Source: Mesorhizobium sp. (GTDB lineage: Bacteria > Pseudomonadota > Alphaproteobacteria > Rhizobiales > Rhizobiaceae). Taken from it: a stretch of 64,000 nucleotides of DNA. The stretch is taken from assembly GCA_004020545.1 (NCBI GenBank), contig SAQE01000011.1, forward strand, positions 26,786 through 90,785, read 5' to 3'. The notes below the pieces were generated by a model, which saw nothing but the letters and a program-made list of their open reading frames with translations, searched no databases and was not told where the DNA came from. This document shows positions 35,166-47,333 of the stretch, piece after piece (the stretch's first letter is position 1; each line of letters opens with the position of its first letter). The translations under genes were made by a program, and so were the position numbers.

Positions 35166-36395
35166 ATGACCGACGCAAGTGAAAATCAGGGTTTGGACGC
35201 AGACGGCAAGGTGGGCGTGGTGATCGTCGCCGCCGGGCGCGGCGCGCGTGCCGGGCAGGCCGATGGACCGAAGCAGTATCAGCGCATCGGCGGCCGCGCC
35301 GTCATCGCGCACACGCTGGAGACGTTTCTTTCACATCCGAGAATTGGCCCGGTGGTCGTGGCGATCCACGCCGACGATGCCGAACTCTTCGAGCGCGCGG
35401 CGGGAGCGAATGCCAAGCGTGTTTTCGCGGTCACCGGCGGTTCGTCCCGCCAGGCCTCGGTTCGGCTCGGTCTCTTGGCATTGAGAGATCAGGCGCCGGG
35501 AAAAGTGTTGGTGCATGACGCAGTGCGCCCGTTCCTTGATGCTGAGCTGATCGACCGCATCATCGACGCCATCGGGGAACGGCAGGGCGCGCTGCCCGCC
35601 CTTCCCGTCGCCGACACGCTCAAGCGGGAATCCGCTACGGGCATGATCGAGGAGACGGTGTCGCGGGCCGGACTTCATGCCGCCCAGACGCCGCAAGGCT
35701 TTCCGTTCTGGCCGCTGCTCGCCGCGCATGAAAAGGCGCATCATTTGGGCAAGTCCGAATTCACCGACGACGCAGCGATCGCCGAATGGGCGCATATTCC
35801 GGTCAAGATCGTCGCCGGCTCGCCGGACAATGTGAAGCTCACCTGGGCTAGGGATATCGCGATGGCCGACCAGCGGCTTTCCAACGCGCTGCCGCGCTTT
35901 CCGGACATCCGCACCGGCAATGGCTATGACGTGCATGCCTTCGAGCCCGGCGACCATGTCACGCTGTGCGGCGTCGCCATTCCGTATGATCGGAAACTCT
36001 CCGGCCATTCGGACGCCGATGTCGGACTGCATGCGCTTACCGACGCGCTGCTCGCCACCTGCGGCGCCGGCGATATCGGCACACATTTCCCGCCATCGGA
36101 CCCGCGATGGAAGGGCGTTGCCTCGAAGATCTTCGTCGAGCACGCCGCGAAGCTGGTGCGCGAGCATGGCGGGCGCATCGCCAATGCCGACATCACGCTG
36201 ATCTGCGAAGCGCCGCGCGTCGGGCCGCACCGCGAGGCGATGACGGCGGCGCTGGCGGCGATGCTCGGCATTGCGGCCGAACGCATTTCGATCAAGGCCA
36301 CGACGAACGAAAAGCTCGGCTTTGTCGGCCGCGGCGAAGGCATAGCGGCGATCGCCACCGCAAGCGTGGTTTTCCCGGGAGATGTCCCCAAATGA
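35166..36395 (+). CDS. ispDF: Bifunctional IspD/IspF of the MEP isoprenoid pathway
   Basis: A 409-residue fusion. Residues about 15-235 are IspD ([12 protein letters not shown] nucleotide loop, [16 protein letters not shown]), which forms CDP-methylerythritol. Residues about 245-405 are IspF ([14 protein letters not shown] with the zinc Dx[35 protein letters not shown]), which forms the cyclic diphosphate. Fusion of steps 3 and 5 of the pathway is typical of alphaproteobacteria. The stop overlaps the next start (ATGA). Confidence 0.97.
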   Translation: MTDASENQGLDADGKVGVVIVAAGRGARAGQADGPKQYQRIGGRAVIAHTLETFLSHPRIGPVVVAIHADDAELFERAAGANAKRVFAVTGGSSRQASVRLGLLALRDQAPGKVLVHDAVRPFLDAELIDRIIDAIGERQGALPALPVADTLKRESATGMIEETVSRAGLHAAQTPQGFPFWPLLAAHEKAHHLGKSEFTDDAAIAEWAHIPVKIVAGSPDNVKLTWARDIAMADQRLSNALPRFPDIRTGNGYDVHAFEPGDHVTLCGVAIPYDRKLSGHSDADVGLHALTDALLATCGAGDIGTHFPPSDPRWKGVASKIFVEHAAKLVREHGGRIANADITLICEAPRVGPHREAMTAALAAMLGIAAERISIKATTNEKLGFVGRGEGIAAIATASVVFPGDVPK

Positions 36396-36886
36396 GCAAC
36401 GCCGAACTCGCCATCGCCCTGCTCCAGGCTTGCCAGCAGCGCAGCATCATGCTGGCGACGGCCGAAAGCTGCACCGGCGGCATGATCATTGCCGCACTCA
36501 CCGACATCGCCGGTTCTTCCGCCGTGGTCGACCGCGGCTTCATCACCTATTCCAACGAGGCCAAGATGGAGATGCTCGGCGTCTCCGCCGCAACGCTCGA
36601 CGCGCATGGCGCCGTCTCGCGCGAGACGGTGCTGGAAATGGCGGCGGGGGCGCTGGCGCATTCGCGCGCCAGCCTTTCGCTTGCCGTCACCGGCATTGCC
36701 GGCCCGAGCGGCGGCTCGGCGGAAAAGCCGGTCGGGCTCGTCTGGTTTGGGGTTGCGCTCGCAGGCCAGCCGGTTGTCGCCGAGCGCCAGCTCTTTGCGC
36801 ACAAGGGCCGCGAGTTCATCCGCCACGAGACGGTGCGGCACGCGTTGCAGCTTGGGCTGCGCGCGCTTGGAGCTGAGTCTGAGTGA
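36392..36886 (+). CDS. pncC: CinA-family nicotinamide-nucleotide amidohydrolase
   Basis: A 164-residue protein equal to the CinA C-terminal (PncC) domain. It contains [20 protein letters not shown], with the catalytic Ser region, then [15 protein letters not shown] and [12 protein letters not shown]. It converts NMN to nicotinate mononucleotide in NAD salvage. It overlaps ispDF by 4 bp and is convergent with ratA, 3 bp apart. The CinA N-terminal domain is absent, as usual for stand-alone PncC. Confidence 0.93.
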   Translation: MSNAELAIALLQACQQRSIMLATAESCTGGMIIAALTDIAGSSAVVDRGFITYSNEAKMEMLGVSAATLDAHGAVSRETVLEMAAGALAHSRASLSLAVTGIAGPSGGSAEKPVGLVWFGVALAGQPVVAERQLFAHKGREFIRHETVRHALQLGLRALGAESE

Positions 36887-36889
36887 AGG

Positions 36890-37345
36890 TCAGGCCGGCT
36901 TCGCGCCGTAGATCACGCCCGCGCGCTTCTCGAAGGCTTCGGAGAACATGCGGAAGGCGCGGTCGAACATCGTCCCCATCAGCGCTCCGAGAATGCGGCT
37001 CTTGAATTCGTAGTCGATGAAGAAATGCACTTCACAACCGCGATCGGCCGGATCGAAGCGCCAGATGTTGCTGAGATATTTGAACGGGCCGTCGATGTAT
37101 TTGACGTCGATGGCGTTCTCGTCCGGCTTCAGGAGCACCTGCGTGGTAAAGGTCTCGCGGATCGCCTTGTAGCCGATGCTCATGTCGGCGACGAGGATGG
37201 TCCGGCCATCGCGCTCCTTGCGCGAGCGCACCGTCAGCGCCTCGCAGAGCGGCAGGAATTGCGGATAGGCCTCGACATCCGCCACCAGCGCAAACATCTC
37301 CTGCGGCGTGTGGGCGACGCGGCGGATGGCTTCGAATTTCGGCAT
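36890..37345 (-). CDS. RatA/Coq10-like START-domain protein
   Basis: A 151-residue START/SRPBCC-fold protein. The beginning (FEAIRRVAHTPQEMFALVAD then VEAYPQFLPLCEAL) and the C-terminal FFIDYEFKSRILGALMGTMF are typical of the RatA/COQ10 family. Mitochondrial COQ10 binds ubiquinone, and E. coli RatA was reported to affect ribosome association. Its place directly after lipA, near respiratory dehydrogenase genes, favours the quinone-binding role. It is probably co-transcribed with lipA (9-bp gap). Confidence 0.93.
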   Translation of the reverse strand: MPKFEAIRRVAHTPQEMFALVADVEAYPQFLPLCEALTVRSRKERDGRTILVADMSIGYKAIRETFTTQVLLKPDENAIDVKYIDGPFKYLSNIWRFDPADRGCEVHFFIDYEFKSRILGALMGTMFDRAFRMFSEAFEKRAGVIYGAKPA

Positions 37346-37354
37346 TTTGGACGG

Positions 37355-38320
37355 TCAGCCGGCTTTCTCGAGTTGCGCCTCGCGCGCCGCCCGCAGCCTG
37401 GCGAAGTCCTCGCCGGCGTGATGCGAGGAGCGCGTCAGCGGGCTCGACGCCACCAGCAGGAAGCCCTTGGTCTTGCCGATCGTTTCGTAGGACTTGAACT
37501 CGTCCGGTGTGATGAAGCGGATCACTGGATGGTGCTTTTTCGACGGCTGCAGGTACTGGCCAATGGTCATGAAGTCGACATTGGCCGACCGCAGGTCGTC
37601 CATGAGCTGCAGCACTTCGTTCCGCTCCTCGCCGAGGCCGACCATGATGCCGGATTTCGTGAAGATCGACGGATCGAGTTCTTTCACATGCTGCAGCAGC
37701 CGAATGGAGTGGAAATAGCGGGCGCCCGGCCGGACCGTCAGGTAATTCGACGGCACGGTTTCGAGATTGTGGTTGAAGACATCGGGCTTGGCCGCCACGA
37801 CGATCTCCAGCGCGCCGTCCTTGCGCAGGAAATCGGGCGTCAGGATCTCGATCGTCGTCGAGGGCGCGGTCGCGCGGATGGCATGGATGACGTCGGCGAA
37901 ATGCTGCGCGCCGCCGTCGTCCAGATCGTCGCGGTCGACCGAGGTGATGACGACGTGGCTGAGGCCCATTTGCCTGACGGCGTGGGCGACGCGCGCCGGC
38001 TCATCCGGGTCGAGCGCCGTCGGGATGCCGGTGGCGACATTGCAGAAGGCGCAGGCGCGCGTGCAGATCTCGCCCATGATCATGAAGGTGGCGTGCTTCT
38101 TGTCCCAGCATTCGCCGATGTTCGGGCAGCCGGCCTCCTCGCACACCGTCACCAGCTTGTTCGACTTCACGATCTCGCGCGTCTCGGCATAGCCTTTCGA
38201 GACCGGCGCCTTGACGCGGATCCAGTCCGGCTTGCGCAGCACTTCCTGGTCCGGCCGGTGCGCCTTTTCGGGATGCCGCGGTCGCGGCGCGTTGGCGATC
38301 GTGTCGAGAACAGTGACCAT
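37355..38320 (-). CDS. lipA: Lipoyl synthase
   Basis: A 321-residue radical-SAM enzyme that inserts two sulfurs into octanoyl-lysine. Both Fe-S clusters are visible: the auxiliary one in [12 protein letters not shown], and the radical-SAM CxxxCxxC as CTRACAFCN. The C-terminal RSSHHAGED segment supplies the conserved serine ligand. The start at 38320 (MVTVLDT) has GAAGGG in front and matches family starts; an ATG at 38368 is in frame but lacks a Shine-Dalgarno. It lies beside the E1, E2 and E3 genes whose products need lipoate. Confidence 0.97.
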   Translation of the reverse strand: MVTVLDTIANAPRPRHPEKAHRPDQEVLRKPDWIRVKAPVSKGYAETREIVKSNKLVTVCEEAGCPNIGECWDKKHATFMIMGEICTRACAFCNVATGIPTALDPDEPARVAHAVRQMGLSHVVITSVDRDDLDDGGAQHFADVIHAIRATAPSTTIEILTPDFLRKDGALEIVVAAKPDVFNHNLETVPSNYLTVRPGARYFHSIRLLQHVKELDPSIFTKSGIMVGLGEERNEVLQLMDDLRSANVDFMTIGQYLQPSKKHHPVIRFITPDEFKSYETIGKTKGFLLVASSPLTRSSHHAGEDFARLRAAREAQLEKAG

Positions 38321-38386
38321 CTCAAACCCTTCGCGGCCGCTGACGTCGCGGCCGTCCGTCTGCGTCATCTAGGACTTTTCGGAGCA

Positions 38387-38422
38387 AAGAAAAAGGCCGC
38401 GCCGGCGCATGCCGCCACGGCC
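38387..38422 (-). terminator. Terminator between the GlsB-like gene and lipA
   Basis: On the - strand, GGCCG and CGGCC bound a GC-rich stem-loop (38395-38422) followed by TTTTTCTTT (down to 38387). It would end transcription from lpdA and the GlsB-like gene. lipA then needs its own promoter in the following ~65 bp. Confidence 0.6.
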
Positions 38423-38450
38423 ATTTTCGCATAACGGCGTTCGGTGGGGC

Positions 38451-38708
38451 TCAGCGGCGCACCAGCCGACCCGCAAAGATCAGCAGGCAGGCGCCGATGA
38501 AGCCGGTGATCAGATAGGCGAACCAGCCGACGCCGAAGGCCTCGATGTTGAGGACTCTCAGGATTGCGTTCAGCACCACCGCGCCAGCGATGCCCAGAAT
38601 GATGTTCATGAAGATACCGGTATTGCTCTTCATGACCATCTCGGCGAGCCATCCGGCCAAGCCGCCGATGATGATGGCCGCAATCCAGCCCACGCCATTC
38701 ACGTCCAT
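38451..38708 (-). CDS. GlsB/YeaQ/YmgE family small membrane protein
   Basis: An 85-residue protein with three hydrophobic helices and the family pattern IIIGGLAGWLAEMVMKS followed by MNIILGIAGAVVLNAIL. These transglycosylase-associated-type proteins are stress-induced membrane proteins of unclear mechanism. A GAGGAGGAG Shine-Dalgarno precedes the start. It lies between lpdA and lipA on the same strand. Confidence 0.92.
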   Translation of the reverse strand: MDVNGVGWIAAIIIGGLAGWLAEMVMKSNTGIFMNIILGIAGAVVLNAILRVLNIEAFGVGWFAYLITGFIGACLLIFAGRLVRR

Positions 38709-38828
38709 ATGCCAACTCCTCCTCGATCAGGTGAAAATGCATCCGGATACGAACTGCCTTGCCGTCAGGGTCCTCCGGCGCTCGCTTCTGAGTCTCGCCC
38801 AACCAATCTATCACCGATTGGCCATTTA

Positions 38829-40274
38829 TCATGCGTTCAAAGCGCGGCCATAGGCGTCGAGCACGCTTTCCTTCATCATCTCCGACAAGGTCGGATGCGG
38901 GAAGATCGTGTGCATCAGCTCTTCCTCGGTGGTCTCCAGGTTCATCGCCACGACGAAGCCCTGGATCAGTTCGGTCACTTCGGCGCCGATCATATGCACG
39001 CCGAGGAGCTGGCCGGTGTTCTTGTCGAAGATGGTCTTGATGAAGCCCTGGTCCTCGCCGAGCGCGATGGCCTTGCCGTTGGCGCCGAACTGGAAGCGGC
39101 CGACGCGGATGTCCTTGCCTTCGGCCTTGGCACTGGCTTCGGTCAGGCCGACCGACGCGACCTGCGGACTGCAATAGGTGCAGCCTGGGATCTTCAGCTT
39201 GTCGATCGCATGCACGCCGGGGAAATTGGCGATCTTTTCGATGCAGACGACACCCTCATGCTCCGCCTTGTGCGCAAGCATGGGCGGGCCGGCGACATCA
39301 CCGATCGCATAGATGCCGGGCACGTTCGTCTTGCCGTAGCCGTCGACGACGACGCAACCGCGATCCGTCTTCACGCCGAGCGCCTCGAGGCCGAGGTTTT
39401 CGATGTTGCCCTGGACGCCGACGGCCGAGATCATGCGGTCGGCGGTGATCTTTTCGACCTTGCCGTCCTTCATCTCGACATGCGCGGTGACCGAGTTGGC
39501 TGATTTCTCGACCTTGGTCACCTTGGCCTCGAGGAGGATCTTCATACCCTGCTTCTCGAACTGTTTTTGCGCGAATTTCGAGACTTCGGCGTCCTCGACC
39601 GGCATCACCGCCGGCAAGAGTTCGACGACCGTCACCTCAGCGCCCATGGTGCGGTAGAAGGAAGCGAACTCGATGCCGATGGCGCCCGAGCCCATCACCA
39701 GCAGCGATTTAGGCATTTCCTTCGGCACCATGGCCTCGAAATAGGTCCAGATCAGCTTGCCGTCCGGCTCGATGCCGGGCAGCGCGCGCGGCCTGGCGCC
39801 GGTCGCGAGAATGATGTGCTTGGCGGTGTAGGTGCCCTCGCCCTTGACGCCCTTCGGCACCGGCGGCTGCGGCTCCATCGGCTTCTTGGCGGTCTTGGAG
39901 ACGATGATCTCACCGGGTTTCGAAAGCTTCGCCTCGCCCCAGATGACGTCGACCTTGTTCTTCTTCATCAGGAAGGCCACGCCGCCGTTCAGCCTGAGCG
40001 ACACCTTGCGGGAGCGGTCGACCACCGCGGTCGTGTCGGCGTTGACCTTGCCGTCGAGCTTCAGGCCGTAATCCTTGAGGTGGTCCGAATAGTGCATGAT
40101 CTCGGCTGAGCGCAGCAGCGCCTTGGTCGGGATGCAGCCCCAGTTCAGGCAGATGCCGCCCAGATGCTCGCGTTCGACGATCGCCGTCTTGAAGCCGAGC
40201 TGGGCGGAACGCACCGCCGTGACATAGCCGCCGGGACCGGAGCCGATGATGATGACGTCATAGGATTCAGCCAA
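38829..40274 (-). CDS. lpdA: Dihydrolipoyl dehydrogenase (E3)
   Basis: A 481-residue flavoprotein. It has the FAD loop IIIGSGPGGYVTAVRSAQLG, the redox disulfide GGICLNWGCIPTKALL, the NAD loop VMGSGAIGIEFASFY, and a C-terminal HPTLSE catalytic His region. A Pro/Lys-rich loop at about 147-170 is longer than in E. coli Lpd. It reoxidises dihydrolipoamide of the pyruvate dehydrogenase complex, whose other subunits are encoded just upstream (41.4-45.2 kb). Confidence 0.96.
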   Translation of the reverse strand: MAESYDVIIIGSGPGGYVTAVRSAQLGFKTAIVEREHLGGICLNWGCIPTKALLRSAEIMHYSDHLKDYGLKLDGKVNADTTAVVDRSRKVSLRLNGGVAFLMKKNKVDVIWGEAKLSKPGEIIVSKTAKKPMEPQPPVPKGVKGEGTYTAKHIILATGARPRALPGIEPDGKLIWTYFEAMVPKEMPKSLLVMGSGAIGIEFASFYRTMGAEVTVVELLPAVMPVEDAEVSKFAQKQFEKQGMKILLEAKVTKVEKSANSVTAHVEMKDGKVEKITADRMISAVGVQGNIENLGLEALGVKTDRGCVVVDGYGKTNVPGIYAIGDVAGPPMLAHKAEHEGVVCIEKIANFPGVHAIDKLKIPGCTYCSPQVASVGLTEASAKAEGKDIRVGRFQFGANGKAIALGEDQGFIKTIFDKNTGQLLGVHMIGAEVTELIQGFVVAMNLETTEEELMHTIFPHPTLSEMMKESVLDAYGRALNA

Positions 40275-40292
40275 GGGTGTCTCCCTGATTTT

Positions 40293-40931
40293 CTAGAGTT
40301 CCAGCATGACGCGCACCAACGGTGCCAGCGCCTTGCCGATCTTGCGTGTGTTTTCGGCATCGAGGTGGACACCGTCGAGCGGCGTAGTGACGGCGACTGT
40401 GCCGGCATCGAAGAAGCCGCAGCCAGCCTCGTCGGCAAGCGCGGAATATTGCGGCGCCAACCGCTTAGAGGCGTCGTCGCCGCCGGCGAACATTTCCTTG
40501 AATTCGGCATTGTCGGTGCGCGTGACGGCCGGCGGCGCGACGATGAGGATCTGCGGTGCCGGCCAGTCGAACGGATAGTCGTGGCCGCGCACGATATCGA
40601 TCAGGCGCTGGATGCCCTGCTTGGCGGCGACCGGATTGCCGTGGATCCACGGCTTCATGTCGTTGGCGCCGAGCATGATGATGATCAGGTCGATCGGGGC
40701 ATGGCTCATCAGGATCGTCGGCAGCACCCGCGCGCCGTTGCGATCGGCGCCGGCGAGGTGATCGTCGAAGGCGGTGGTGCGACCGTTCAGCCCTTCGGCA
40801 ATGACCTCGATGCCCTCGCCCAGCGCCATTTTGAGCACGCTCGGCCAACGGTCCTCGAGCGCATGGCGGCCGAGGCTGCCGGCGTCGTAGCCCCAGGTCA
40901 GCGAATCGCCGTAGCAGAGGATTGTCTTCAT
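40293..40931 (-). CDS. SGNH-family hydrolase (arylesterase-like)
   Basis: A 212-residue GDSL/SGNH hydrolase. Block I is ILCYGDSLTWGYDAGS (catalytic Ser), with the Gly block at GLNGRTT, Asn block at MLGANDMKPW and the Asp-His pair at DGVHLDAEN. Substrates are unknown; relatives act on aryl esters or acyl groups. It overlaps the membrane-protein gene upstream by 4 bp and precedes lpdA by 18 bp, so it is part of the pdh-lpd operon. Confidence 0.92.
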   Translation of the reverse strand: MKTILCYGDSLTWGYDAGSLGRHALEDRWPSVLKMALGEGIEVIAEGLNGRTTAFDDHLAGADRNGARVLPTILMSHAPIDLIIIMLGANDMKPWIHGNPVAAKQGIQRLIDIVRGHDYPFDWPAPQILIVAPPAVTRTDNAEFKEMFAGGDDASKRLAPQYSALADEAGCGFFDAGTVAVTTPLDGVHLDAENTRKIGKALAPLVRVMLEL

Positions 40932-41353
40932 GCCTTTACTCCATCCCTGCCGAACGGTGCCGACGAGCGCTTGAGCCGCCAGCGAACGAACAGCCATTGC
41001 ACGGTGATCGCCGCGACGCCGGGCAGGATCAGTCCGGCGACGATCGAAAGGTCGCTTGCGGTCGCCCGGTTCTCGGGCGGCACTGAAAACGTCCAGCCGG
41101 CGAGCGCGACCAGAATGATCGCGAAGATCGCCAGCAGCCACCCAAACATCCGGTCGACCGCCCTGACCGGCTCCGCGCGGAACTGGACCAGGAAGAAGGC
41201 GATCGTCACGACGATGAGGATCATCAGCGTTGCGGCGAAGACCAGAATGTATTCCTCGGTCGCACCGGTGAGCACGGCCAGTTCCTGCACGACCAGCCCG
41301 CCAGCCAGACCGGAAAGGATGAAGGCGAAAAGGCTGGTGAAGAATTTCCGCAC
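40928..41353 (-). CDS. Hypothetical four-helix membrane protein
   Basis: A 141-residue protein with four predicted membrane helices (about 8-28, 36-56, 70-90 and 104-122) and a basic C-terminal tail (RWRLKRSSAP). I do not recognise a named family. It lies between pdhC and the SGNH hydrolase, overlapping the latter by 4 bp, so it is translated with the pdh genes. A link to the complex is not evident. Confidence 0.8.
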   Translation of the reverse strand: MRKFFTSLFAFILSGLAGGLVVQELAVLTGATEEYILVFAATLMILIVVTIAFFLVQFRAEPVRAVDRMFGWLLAIFAIILVALAGWTFSVPPENRATASDLSIVAGLILPGVAAITVQWLFVRWRLKRSSAPFGRDGVKA

Positions 41354-41368
41354 CGCCTCTTTTCCTTC

Positions 41369-42736
41369 CTAGACCAGCATGCCCATCGGGTTCTCGATCA
41401 TGCGCTTGAAGGCGCCGAGCAGCTCTGCGCCGAGCGCGCCGTCGACTGCACGGTGATCAGTGGACAAAGTTACCGACATCACGGTGGCGATCTTGATCTC
41501 GCCTTTCTTCACCACCGCGCGCTCCTCGCCCGCGCCGACCGCGAGGATGGTCGCATGCGGCGGGTTGATGACGGCGGCAAAATCCTTGACGCCGAACATG
41601 CCGAGATTGGACACGGCCGTCGTGCCGCCCTGGTATTCCTCGGGCTTCAGCTTGCGGCTGCGGGCACGGCTTGCCAGGTCCTTCATCTCGTTGGAGATGG
41701 TGGACAGCGTCTTTTCGTCTGCATGGCGGATGATCGGCGTGATCAGGCCGCCGGGGATCGACACGGCGACGCCAACGTCGGCGTGCTTGTGCTTGACCAT
41801 GGCGTTGTCGGTCCAGGAGGCGTTGGCATCCGGCACCGCCATCAGCGCCATCGCCATCGCCTTGATCACCATGTCGTTGACCGAGAGCTTGTAGGCTGGA
41901 ACCTCGCCCTTCTCGGTCTTCTTCATCGGCGCCGCCGCATTGAGCTGCGTGCGCAGCGCGAGCAGCGCGTCGAGCTCGCAGTCGAGCGTCAGGTAGAAAT
42001 GCGGGATGGTGCTCTTTGCCTCGACCAAGCGGCGCGCGATGGTCTTGCGCATATTGTCGTGCGGGACGAGCTCGTAGGAGCCTTCCGCGAACAGTTTCAG
42101 CACCTGATCATCCGACATCGGTTTCGGGCCGGGAGCCGCTGCCGGCGCTCCGGCGGGCGCCTTGGCGGCAGGCGCTGCTTTCGCACCACCGGACGAAATC
42201 GCAGCCTCGACATCGGCCTTCACCACGCGGCCGTGCGGGCCGGTGCCGGTCAGCGCCGCCACGTCGACGCCGGCATCCTTGGCGATGCGCCGAGCAAGCG
42301 GCGACGCGAACACGCGCTCACCGCCGGCGTGACCATTGGGGACCGGAGCTGGCTCGGCCTTCGCCGGTGCAGGTGCTGCGGTTGCCGGCTTGGGTGCTTC
42401 CTTGGGCGCTTCGGCCTTCGGAGCGTCCGTTTTCGGAGCTTCCGCCTTGGGCGTGGCGCCGCCGTCGGCTTTTGTAGCGGCACTGGCATCCTCGCCTTCG
42501 CCGGCCAGGATGGCGATCACCGCGTTGACCTTGACGCCTTCGGTGCCGGCCGGAACGACGAGCTTGGCAACCGTGCCTTCGTCGACGGCCTCGACTTCCA
42601 TCGTCGCCTTGTCGGTCTCGATCTCGGCGATCACGTCGCCGGGGGAAACCTTATCGCCCTCTTTCACGAGCCACTTGGCGAGATTGCCCTCCTCCATCGT
42701 GGGGGACAGAGCCGGCATGGTGATGTTGATTGGCAT
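41369..42736 (-). CDS. pdhC: Pyruvate dehydrogenase E2 (dihydrolipoamide acetyltransferase)
   Basis: A 455-residue E2. It has an N-terminal lipoyl domain with lipoyl lysine K43 in [12 protein letters not shown] Pro/Ala/Lys linker with repeated EAPK-type units follows, then a peripheral-subunit-binding domain ([20 protein letters not shown]). The catalytic domain ends in [20 protein letters not shown] with the HxxxDG motif. It transfers the acetyl group to CoA and forms the complex core. It is third in the pdhA-pdhB-pdhC operon. Confidence 0.97.
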   Translation of the reverse strand: MPINITMPALSPTMEEGNLAKWLVKEGDKVSPGDVIAEIETDKATMEVEAVDEGTVAKLVVPAGTEGVKVNAVIAILAGEGEDASAATKADGGATPKAEAPKTDAPKAEAPKEAPKPATAAPAPAKAEPAPVPNGHAGGERVFASPLARRIAKDAGVDVAALTGTGPHGRVVKADVEAAISSGGAKAAPAAKAPAGAPAAAPGPKPMSDDQVLKLFAEGSYELVPHDNMRKTIARRLVEAKSTIPHFYLTLDCELDALLALRTQLNAAAPMKKTEKGEVPAYKLSVNDMVIKAMAMALMAVPDANASWTDNAMVKHKHADVGVAVSIPGGLITPIIRHADEKTLSTISNEMKDLASRARSRKLKPEEYQGGTTAVSNLGMFGVKDFAAVINPPHATILAVGAGEERAVVKKGEIKIATVMSVTLSTDHRAVDGALGAELLGAFKRMIENPMGMLV

Positions 42737-42754
42737 GTAATCCTCCCGACCGGC

Positions 42755-44140
<1,386 letters not shown>

Positions 44141-44155
44141 GTCCTTGCCCTCTCC

Positions 44156-45202
44156 TTAGAGTACGATGTCGGTCCAGAGCTCGGACGGATCCGGCTCGGC
44201 GTCGTTCTGGGCGAATTCGGCGGCGTCGGCGACGATGTCGCGGACCTCCTTGTCGATGGCCTTGAGCTCGTCCTCGCTCGCCCACTTCTTATCGAGCAGC
44301 CGCACCCTGACCTGCTCGATCGGGTCGTGCTCGGAGCGCATCTTCTGCACTTCCTCCTTGGAACGGTATTTCGCCGGATCGGACATCGAGTGGCCGCGAT
44401 AGCGGTAGGTCTGCATCTCGAGGATCAGCGGGCCGTTTCCGGCGCGGCACCATTCGGTGGCGAGCTCGGCGGCCGACTTCACGGCGCGGACGTCCATGCC
44501 GTCGACCTGGATGCCGGGAATCTTGAAGGAAGCGCCGCGATGCGAGAAATCAGTCTCAGCGGACGAGCGCGACACCGACGTACCCATGGCGTAGCGGTTG
44601 TTCTCGATGATGAAGATCACCGGCAGCTTCCACAGCGAAGCCATGTTGAAGCTCTCATAGACCTGGCCCTGGTTGGCGGCGCCGTCACCGAAATAGGTCA
44701 GCGAGACGTTCTTGTTCTCACGATAGCGGTTGGCGAAGGCGAGCCCGGTGCCCAGCGACACCTGCGCGCCGACGATGCCGTGGCCGCCATAGAAATGCTT
44801 CTCCTTGGAGAACATGTGCATGGAGCCGCCCTTGCCCTTCGACAGGCCGCCGCGGCGCCCGGTGAGCTCGGCCATCACGCCGCGCGGCGAAAGCTCCATC
44901 GCCAGCATGTGGCCGTGGTCGCGGTAGGCGGTGATCATCTGATCGCCCTCGATCAGCGCCATCTTCATGCCGGTCACGACGGCTTCCTGACCGATATAGA
45001 GGTGGCAGAAGCCGCCGATGAAGCCCATGCCGTAGAGCTGGCCGGCCTTCTCCTCGAAGCGGCGGATGAGCAGCATGTGCCGGTAGGCGGAAAGCTCTTC
45101 TTCCTTGGTGAATTCGGCTGGCTTTGGTGCGGAAAGGTTCGGCGATTTGCCGTCGGATTTGGATTTGGATTTGGCAGGCGCTTTTCTGGCGGCGGTGGCC
45201 AT
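44156..45202 (-). CDS. pdhA: Pyruvate dehydrogenase E1 alpha
   Basis: A 348-residue E1 alpha subunit. The thiamine-diphosphate motif is GDGAANQGQVYESFNMASLW followed by IENNRYAMGTS. The phosphorylation-loop region is YRYRGHSMSDPAKYR. The N-terminal ~35 residues are a Lys/Ala/Ser-rich tail. It starts the pdh operon, about 160 bp after the ftsB gene, and its leader contains nested palindromes. Confidence 0.97.
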   Translation of the reverse strand: MATAARKAPAKSKSKSDGKSPNLSAPKPAEFTKEEELSAYRHMLLIRRFEEKAGQLYGMGFIGGFCHLYIGQEAVVTGMKMALIEGDQMITAYRDHGHMLAMELSPRGVMAELTGRRGGLSKGKGGSMHMFSKEKHFYGGHGIVGAQVSLGTGLAFANRYRENKNVSLTYFGDGAANQGQVYESFNMASLWKLPVIFIIENNRYAMGTSVSRSSAETDFSHRGASFKIPGIQVDGMDVRAVKSAAELATEWCRAGNGPLILEMQTYRYRGHSMSDPAKYRSKEEVQKMRSEHDPIEQVRVRLLDKKWASEDELKAIDKEVRDIVADAAEFAQNDAEPDPSELWTDIVL

Positions 45203-45299
45203 GCATCACTCCCTGTTGGCGTCTCTTCGCGGACATTTCAGGGAGAGCGATCGCCTCCCCACCGATTTGAGCGAGGCTAACACGCAAGGGTGCATTGCG

Positions 45300-45319
45300 C
45301 CATGCTGAAAAATGCATGG
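45300..45319. promoter_or_regulatory. Palindrome upstream of pdhA
   Basis: CCATGC (45300-45305) mirrors GCATGG (45314-45319). Another TGGCATGC element follows to 45328, so several (T)GCATG units are clustered 98-126 bp before the pdhA start. It is a candidate operator for pdh control; the binding protein is unknown. Confidence 0.35.
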
Positions 45320-45378
45320 CTGGCATGCGTCTAAGCGACTAGAATCATTGCGAATAAGTTCGATTAACCGGAGTTCGG

Positions 45379-45702
45379 TTATTTCGTCGAGGCAGGCAGC
45401 ATTATGGTGATTTCGTCGGGCTGCGAGAGATTGAGCGCCTTTCGGGCCTGTTCGTCAAGCATGTCCTTCTCCAGCGTGCCTTCATGGAGGAGCTGGACGC
45501 GGCGCTCGAAATCGACCCGGCGCGCCTTGACCGCGTCGAGCTGGGCCTGCAGTTCGGCCGCCTGGGCCTGCAGCCGATACTTGGAATAGATGCCGAATTC
45601 GCCGTGATAGGCATGGAAGCCGAAATAGGTCAGGAACAGCACGCACAACGACGGAATGATCAGCCGGCCGGTGTTTCTCTTCTTGTGCTGACGTGTCCAC
45701 AT
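45379..45702 (-). CDS. ftsB: FtsB/DivIC-family septum formation initiator
   Basis: A 107-residue bitopic protein: a basic N-terminus (WTRQHKKRNTGR), one membrane helix (about 14-32), then a periplasmic coiled coil (AAELQAQLDAVKARRVDFER) and a DMLDEQARKALNLSQPDEI ending typical of FtsB. It is part of the divisome FtsQLB-type complex. A longer frame upstream lacks family character; the ATG at 45702 is chosen. It lies between eno and pdhA, the usual alphaproteobacterial order. A small hairpin TAACCG/CGGTTA overlaps its stop. Confidence 0.88.
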   Translation of the reverse strand: MWTRQHKKRNTGRLIIPSLCVLFLTYFGFHAYHGEFGIYSKYRLQAQAAELQAQLDAVKARRVDFERRVQLLHEGTLEKDMLDEQARKALNLSQPDEITIMLPASTK

Positions 45703-45801
45703 GACCCGAATCCTCGCGGCCGCGAACGCAAGCGGCCATTTGAGTCTTTTTCGCCCAATTGTGCTTAATGGACGGTTACGGCCGGTCGGGGTCGAGGTTT
45801 G

Positions 45802-45836
45802 CAAAAACAAAAAGGGCGGGATGCCCCCGCCCCTTG
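45802..45836 (-). terminator. Intrinsic terminator of eno
   Basis: On the - strand, a GGGCGGG/CCCGCCC stem-loop (within 45812-45835) is followed by TTTTTGTTTTTGC. It lies directly after the eno stop. Confidence 0.8.
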
Positions 45837-45858
45837 ATGGTTCTAAATGAGCCCCGGA

Positions 45859-47175
<1,317 letters not shown>

Positions 47176-47198
47176 TTAGCCAAAGCACCGCAAAAGGC

Positions 47199-47235
47199 AA
47201 TCGGGCCGCCAGCAAATATTGCCGGCGGCCCGATT
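47199..47235 (-). other. 12-bp perfect stem-loop upstream of eno
   Basis: AATCGGGCCGCC (47199-47210) pairs perfectly with GGCGGCCCGATT (47224-47235). GCAA/TTGC form an inner stem around ATA. On the - strand it is followed by GCCTTTTGCGG, a weak U-tract. It lies between the eno start and the divergent lipoprotein gene. Confidence 0.6.
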
Positions 47236-47310
47236 CACGATGCGCAAATTTCTGTCATCATAAGTCATGCGCATCGCGCATGCTTCTGGTCTATCCTCGT
47301 GTTCGCGCGG

Positions 47311-47333
47311 GGCGAAACAGGAGGAGTTTCGCC
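47311..47333 (+). promoter_or_regulatory. Hairpin presenting the Shine-Dalgarno of the small lipoprotein gene
   Basis: GGCGAAA (47311-47317) and TTTCGCC (47327-47333) form a perfect 7-bp stem. The 9-base loop CAGGAGGAG contains the Shine-Dalgarno. The stem ends exactly at the ATG (47334). This decides the start and suggests control at translation. Confidence 0.6.

Noticed and set aside
38803-38821. CCAATC/GATTGG hairpin after lpdA
   Set aside because: A short stem without a U-tract on the - strand; too weak to call a terminator.
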